Notes under the pieces: generated by a model
Database searches by the model: none
Seen by the model: only the letters and a program-made list of their open reading frames with translations
What the model was told of the DNA's origin: nothing
Made by a program: the position numbers and the translations under genes
Shown here: piece after piece, positions 6,212-6,232 of the stretch
Layout of the letters: every line of letters begins with the position of its first letter
Numbering within the stretch: position 1 is the stretch's first letter
Source of the DNA: Oscillospiraceae bacterium
GTDB lineage: Bacteria > Bacillota > Clostridia > Oscillospirales > Acutalibacteraceae
DNA: 6,232 bases
Assembly: GCA_029007475.1 (NCBI GenBank)
Contig: JAQXHW010000138.1
Coordinates: 1 to 6,232, forward strand
Direction of reading: 5' to 3'

Positions 6212-6232
6212 AAAAGGAGGTAATTTTCTATG
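6212..6232 (+). CDS. Start of a downstream gene, cut by the window edge
   Basis: AAAAGGAGG (6212-6220), an almost ideal ribosome site, is followed 9 bases later by ATG at 6230-6232, the last three bases of the window. The dinB stop is only 37 bp upstream of this ATG with no terminator between, so the new gene is probably co-transcribed with dinB and may share SOS control. Only the start codon is visible, so nothing can be said about the product. Confidence 0.65.

Overview
The window reads as ordinary chromosomal DNA from a low-to-moderate-GC Firmicute, most likely a gut-type Clostridia member (Ruminococcus/Oscillospiraceae-like). This rests on strong GGAGG-type ribosome sites, TTG starts, a dockerin-like secreted protein, a Clostridia-style DinB and a Gram-positive LexA (DinR-type) operator. 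The taxon is inferred from protein style, not from a marker gene.

Layout: (1) 1-608 (+), the C-terminal ~200 residues of a YebC/PmpR/TACO1-family protein, closed by a strong intrinsic terminator. (2) 744-1832 (+), a secreted protein with a signal peptide, a beta-rich (possibly propeller-like) body and a C-terminal dockerin-like pair of calcium-loop repeats, the first degenerate. (3) 1878-2855 (-), a membrane-anchored protein with an acidic cytoplasmic tail, one transmembrane helix and two lipocalin-like beta modules; it converges on gene 2 and shares a bidirectional terminator with it. (4) 2856-3075, a 220-bp AT-rich divergent intergenic region with a good sigma-A promoter in each direction. 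(5) 3076-4794 (+), a complete phosphoglucomutase/phosphomannomutase (PgcA type) with its own terminator. (6) 4951-6192 (+), a Y-family DNA polymerase IV (DinB) behind a perfect-consensus promoter whose spacer holds a LexA box, with a second, weaker box about 26 bp downstream. (7) 6230 onward, the start codon and ribosome site of a further gene, cut by the window edge and possibly co-transcribed with dinB.

The genes look like independent units, each with its own promoter and/or terminator, and do not form one pathway. I see no mobile element, CRISPR array, tRNA or rRNA, and no convincing new multi-gene system. The items most worth checking are the double LexA-like operator of dinB and its cut-off downstream partner, the dockerin-like secreted protein, and the duplicated lipocalin-like membrane protein. 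Two start codons (the minus-strand membrane protein and dinB) are easily mis-annotated as too long, and corrected starts are given.
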